Shown: positions 61,553 to 64,000 of the stretch, in pieces | How the letters are laid out: each line of letters opens with the position of its first letter | Position numbering within the stretch: the stretch's first letter is position 1 | NCBI RefSeq assembly: GCF_946479885.1 | Contig: NZ_CAMLHM010000010.1 | Coordinates: 20,375 to 84,374 of the forward strand | Origin: an uncultured Devosia sp. | Lineage (GTDB): Bacteria; Pseudomonadota; Alphaproteobacteria; Rhizobiales; Devosiaceae | Length of the DNA: 64,000 nt | Reading direction: 5' to 3' | Notes under the pieces: generated by a model | Databases searched by the model: none | What the model was told of the DNA's origin: nothing | What the model saw: the letters and a program-made list of their open reading frames with translations, nothing else | Translations under genes and position numbers: made by a program

Positions 61553-62122
61553 CTAGTCAACGAGCATCAACGCCGTTTGCAAAGCAGTGTCGATGATTTT
61601 GTCCGCATCATCGCCATCTGGCATCGCCCGCGAGATTGCAACAGAGCCGACCATCAAGGCTACGATGCTTCTGGCCCTGCTTTGGCGTTCGGTTTCGGTG
61701 CCGTCCAGTGCATCAGACATTCTTGCAATCAATTCCTGCATCTTGCGTGCATAGGCGAAGCGAACATCCACCCCTGAACGCGCAACATCTGCGCTCAGGC
61801 TCGGCATGACGCAGCCCTCGCCTGGGTTTGTCCGATGCTCTCGGCTGATATAATCCGCCAGCCATGACCGAAGATAGGTTTTTAGCCCGGACGCGCCGGC
61901 GTCGGCGCTCAGGAACGGCTCTCCTAGGCCAGTGTCTATGACATCGCGAAGCAGTGCCTCCTTGCTGGCGAAGTTGGAATAGAAGGCGCCGGACGTCACG
62001 CCAGCCGCCGCGGCAAGCCCATCAACGCCCATGCCATTGAAGCCATTGGCTCGCAGCGTCCTGCCAGCCGCCTCAAGTATGGCGGCTTTGGCTTTGGCCT
62101 TCTGATCGGGCCGATATCGCAT
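61553..62122 (-). CDS. TetR-family transcriptional regulator
   Basis: 189 residues. The HTH at ~10-57 (AILEAAGRTLRANGFNGMGV, AAGVTSGAFYSNFASKEALL) is typical of TetR, followed by an all-helical ligand domain resembling the TetR_C-type of AcrR/YbiH-like proteins (a single Cys in GEGCVMPSL ~103). It is divergent from the alpha/beta hydrolase at 62,242. Two abutting 14-bp palindromes in the promoter are its likely operators, so it probably represses itself and the hydrolase. Confidence 0.88.
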   Translation of the reverse strand: MRYRPDQKAKAKAAILEAAGRTLRANGFNGMGVDGLAAAAGVTSGAFYSNFASKEALLRDVIDTGLGEPFLSADAGASGLKTYLRSWLADYISREHRTNPGEGCVMPSLSADVARSGVDVRFAYARKMQELIARMSDALDGTETERQSRARSIVALMVGSVAISRAMPDGDDADKIIDTALQTALMLVD

Positions 62123-62159
62123 CGCTCACTCCTGCCTCTGCGTAGCCTCTTGCACTTTA

Positions 62160-62191
62160 AGATAACGATCGTTATATAACGACCGTTATCT
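62160..62191. promoter_or_regulatory. Tandem TetR operators
   Basis: Two 14-bp palindromes abut exactly: ATAACGATCGTTAT at 62162-62175 (perfect) and ATAACGACCGTTAT at 62176-62189 (one mismatched pair). The outer AGATAACG and CGTTATCT make the whole 32 bp symmetric. It lies between the divergent tetR and hydrolase starts. Confidence 0.75.
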
Positions 62192-62241
62192 AACATGCAA
62201 ACATGGCTTTCCATTTGGATTGCCTGCGAGGACAAACTCCA

Positions 62242-63069
62242 ATGACCTTTAAGACCGCGCCTTCCAAATTCTTGTCTTTTGACGGCACTTCATTCGCCTA
62301 CCGCGAATTGGGCGTCGCCGGGGGAACGCCCCTGGTTCTGCTCCACCATCTGACGGGCGTGCTCGACGACTGGGACAGCCTGGTTGTGGATGGGCTCGCC
62401 GCGAAACATCATGTCTTCGTGTTCGACAACCGCGGCGTCGGGGGCTCGGAAGGCTCCACGCCGAGCACAGTGGAAGAAATGGCGAAGGACGCCGTCGGCT
62501 TCATTCGTGCATTGGGACTGCAGCAGGTCGATCTTTTGGGCTTCTCGCTAGGCGGCTTTGTGGCCCAGGTCATTGCGCGGACCGACCCAGATCTCGTCCG
62601 GAAGCTGATCATCGCCGGCTCTGGCCCCGCGGGTGGAACAGGCATTTCCAATATGGGCAGCGTTGTTCAGGAAGCGATGGCGAAAGCGGCAGAAGCCGGC
62701 AAGCATCCAAAGCAGTTCCTTTTCTTCACGCAAACTTCGGATGGTCAGGCCGCCGCAGGCAGCTTCCTGGCACGCCTCGCCGAACGGCAGGATGACCGCG
62801 ATGCGCCGATCAGCGACCAAACTATTACTGCCCAACTGACTGCCATCACCGTCTGGGGGCAGGGCGACGCCTCATGGCTATCCGCGATACGGCACCCGGT
62901 CTTGGTGGTGAATGGTGACGACGACATCATGGCGCCAACAGTGAACTCGTTCGAGTTGGCGGATAGGTTGCCCAACGCACAGCTCAGCATTTTCCCCGAC
63001 GCCGGGCATGGCGGCATTTTTCAGTACTCGGAGGCCTTCGTAAAACAGGCCATCAACTTCCTCCGCTGA
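62242..63069 (+). CDS. Alpha/beta-fold hydrolase
   Basis: 275 residues. The oxyanion segment LLHHLTGVLDDWDS (~31) precedes FDNRGVGGSEGS (~67). The nucleophile Ser is in LLGFSLGGFVAQVIAR (~103), Asp in VVNGDDDIMAP (~220) and His in PDAGHGGIFQ (~254). Close relatives are small-molecule esterases, haloperoxidase-like enzymes or C-C hydrolases induced through TetR repressors. ATG at 62242 follows GAGGA; the upstream ATG at 62203 lies too close to the operator. The inducer and substrate are unknown. Confidence 0.86.
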   Translation: MTFKTAPSKFLSFDGTSFAYRELGVAGGTPLVLLHHLTGVLDDWDSLVVDGLAAKHHVFVFDNRGVGGSEGSTPSTVEEMAKDAVGFIRALGLQQVDLLGFSLGGFVAQVIARTDPDLVRKLIIAGSGPAGGTGISNMGSVVQEAMAKAAEAGKHPKQFLFFTQTSDGQAAAGSFLARLAERQDDRDAPISDQTITAQLTAITVWGQGDASWLSAIRHPVLVVNGDDDIMAPTVNSFELADRLPNAQLSIFPDAGHGGIFQYSEAFVKQAINFLR

Positions 63070-63150
63070 TTCGGCAATAGCGGCGCTCACCACCATACAC
63101 GCTGGCCTCGGCCGCCGATCCGAGCGTCGGCCGGATGGTTTTGGGAAGCG

Positions 63151-63615
63151 CTAATACCGCTTGGCAGGGGCCAGCCTGGGCAAACCGGACCACCGGCTGT
63201 CGGCGGGGACCCCTTGTCCCGGCTCGCCAAGCGTTTCGAGCACCGTTCCATCCGCGTCCGCCAACGGCACCGCGTATGTCGTCTCATTCTCGGCGACCCG
63301 TGCTTCGGCTTCGGCGGCGGCGAGGTGCGCCTGGGCTGTCTCCAACGCGGCCTTCGCCTAGCGCCGTCTGGTGCCATCCATCGTTGAGCAGGGAGGCATA
63401 TCGCCGTTCATCCGGTTCCACCTGATCGACTACCGCACGCGCCGCCGCAACGGCGTTGCGCTTTGCCACAAGCGCAAGGCGAAGATCGATGTAGTCGATC
63501 CGTATTGGTGGCTGCTGCCCGGCTTTGACCTGCTGCCCGACATCCACGAGCCGCTCCACTACTTGCCGGGTACGCGAAAGTTGGAAGCTAGCATCCTGCA
63601 GGAGACGGGCAATTT
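63151..63615 (-). pseudogene. Remnant of an RND-type periplasmic adaptor (HlyD family)
   Basis: On the minus strand about 63615-63365 encodes VVERLVDVGQQVKAGQ and RLALVAKRNAVAAARAVV, the lipoyl and hairpin start of an efflux adaptor. After a frameshift near 63355, another frame continues AKAALETAQAHLAAAEAEAR and ADADGTVLETLGEPGQG, the returning hairpin and second lipoyl half. It then stops at 63151 without the beta-barrel. The start, barrel and reading frame are lost, so this is a decayed gene. No RND pump gene accompanies it in the window. Confidence 0.72.
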
Positions 63616-63639
63616 GAAGATCGGGTAGCGCCCCAGATG

Positions 63640-64000
63640 GGCTGCGCCGTTCGGCATGTTGGCCCAGAAGAATCCGGCGGCTCGGGTCGATGGGCAGGAG
63701 GCCCGACCTGTCCTTCACAAGCGTTTTATGCTCGCTTCCGCAGTCGCCTTGGCCCAGCGCGTGTGCTCTTGCGTTCCGGACAGGTCATCGCGTTCCGAGA
63801 ATGCGCAGCACGGCGTCATCTACGCGCGACATGCTGAGCAGACCGTCTTCGAGCCCTTGGCGCAATCGTCCCAGGTCTTTCTCAATGTGCATAACCATAT
63901 GCGACGCAAAGCTGTCGGTCGGGACCGTGCCAAAGGGTGCGTCACCTCAAGCACCGTCTTTCCAGTGGCGCGCCAGATAGCGGCCTTCCTGGCCTTCGAG
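63640..64000 (-). pseudogene. Remnant of a GH3-family glycoside hydrolase
   Basis: One minus-strand frame reads HMVMHIEKDLGRLRQGLEDG and LLSMSRVDDAVLRILGTR, then, after a stop at 63785-63787, SGLLPIDPSRRILLGQHAER. These segments occur in this order in GH3 beta-glucosidases, bridging the catalytic barrel and the second domain. A further in-frame stop lies at 63947-63949. The sequence then runs without interruption into the adaptor remnant at about 63,620, indicating a deletion joining two dead genes. Whether the gene continues beyond 64,000 cannot be seen. Confidence 0.68.

Noticed and set aside
1..64000. CRISPR arrays, tRNA/rRNA genes, insertion sequences, prophage
   Set aside because: No regularly spaced repeats, no transposase, integrase or phage motifs, and no tRNA-like cloverleaf noticed by reading; short structured RNAs could still be missed without a covariance search.

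Overview
The window is a GC-rich, tightly packed bacterial chromosome segment. Its gene families (many ABC importers with dedicated binding proteins, GcvA-type LysR regulators, NodT-type outer membrane lipoprotein) suggest an alphaproteobacterium of the Hyphomicrobiales, perhaps Devosia-like. That placement is inference; there is no rRNA or other marker here. I see no tRNA, rRNA, CRISPR array, transposase or prophage gene.

Layout. (1) 1-7,489: a partial four-carbon acid sugar kinase, divergent LysR, a double-GNAT acetyltransferase, an operon of M20 deacylase / 2-hydroxyacid dehydrogenase / cupin, an Lrp regulator and a FAD amine or amino acid oxidase. (2) 7,990-13,280: a complete oligopeptide-type ABC importer followed by a 3' fragment of threonine dehydrogenase. 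(3) 13,687-19,749: ornithine-cyclodeaminase-family reductase, a second double-GNAT paralogue, a DSD1-family D-amino-acid lyase, an aldehyde dehydrogenase and an exported serine hydrolase. (4) 19,929-26,770: an acetylpolyamine-amidohydrolase-like enzyme coupled to a glycine-betaine-type ABC importer whose ATPase lies in a divergent operon with an SDR, then a GntR regulator. (5) 26,864-43,799: agmatinase with an orphan amino acid binding protein, a Pot-type polyamine importer, LuxR regulator, exported amidohydrolase, cupin, PuuB-like FAD oxidase, aldehyde dehydrogenase, gabT and gabD with flanking LysR genes. Together these can take agmatine or putrescine to GABA and succinate. (6) 43,918-52,680: an operon of amino acid ABC importer, gamma-glutamyltransferase and TauE/SafE exporter, divergent from a fused APH-type kinase / class III aminotransferase-fold protein and an acetyl esterase. 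(7) 52,728-61,069: a frameshifted ABC exporter, macA-macB-outer membrane factor, and a divergent two-component system. (8) 61,109-64,000: small hypothetical protein, tetR/hydrolase divergon with two abutting operators, and a degenerate stretch where remnants of an RND adaptor and a GH3 glycosidase are joined.

The most notable non-coding signal is a 24-bp dyad with core ACTTYG-N8-CGAAGT at 33,823, 39,081 and 48,960. It lies upstream of the LuxR/amidohydrolase-cupin-oxidase locus, of the neighbouring aldehyde dehydrogenase, and of the importer/GGT operon and kinase-transaminase fusion. This suggests an amine-catabolism regulon spanning regions 5 and 6. Several genes are broken or remnant (tdh fragment, ABC exporter, adaptor/GH3 chimera).
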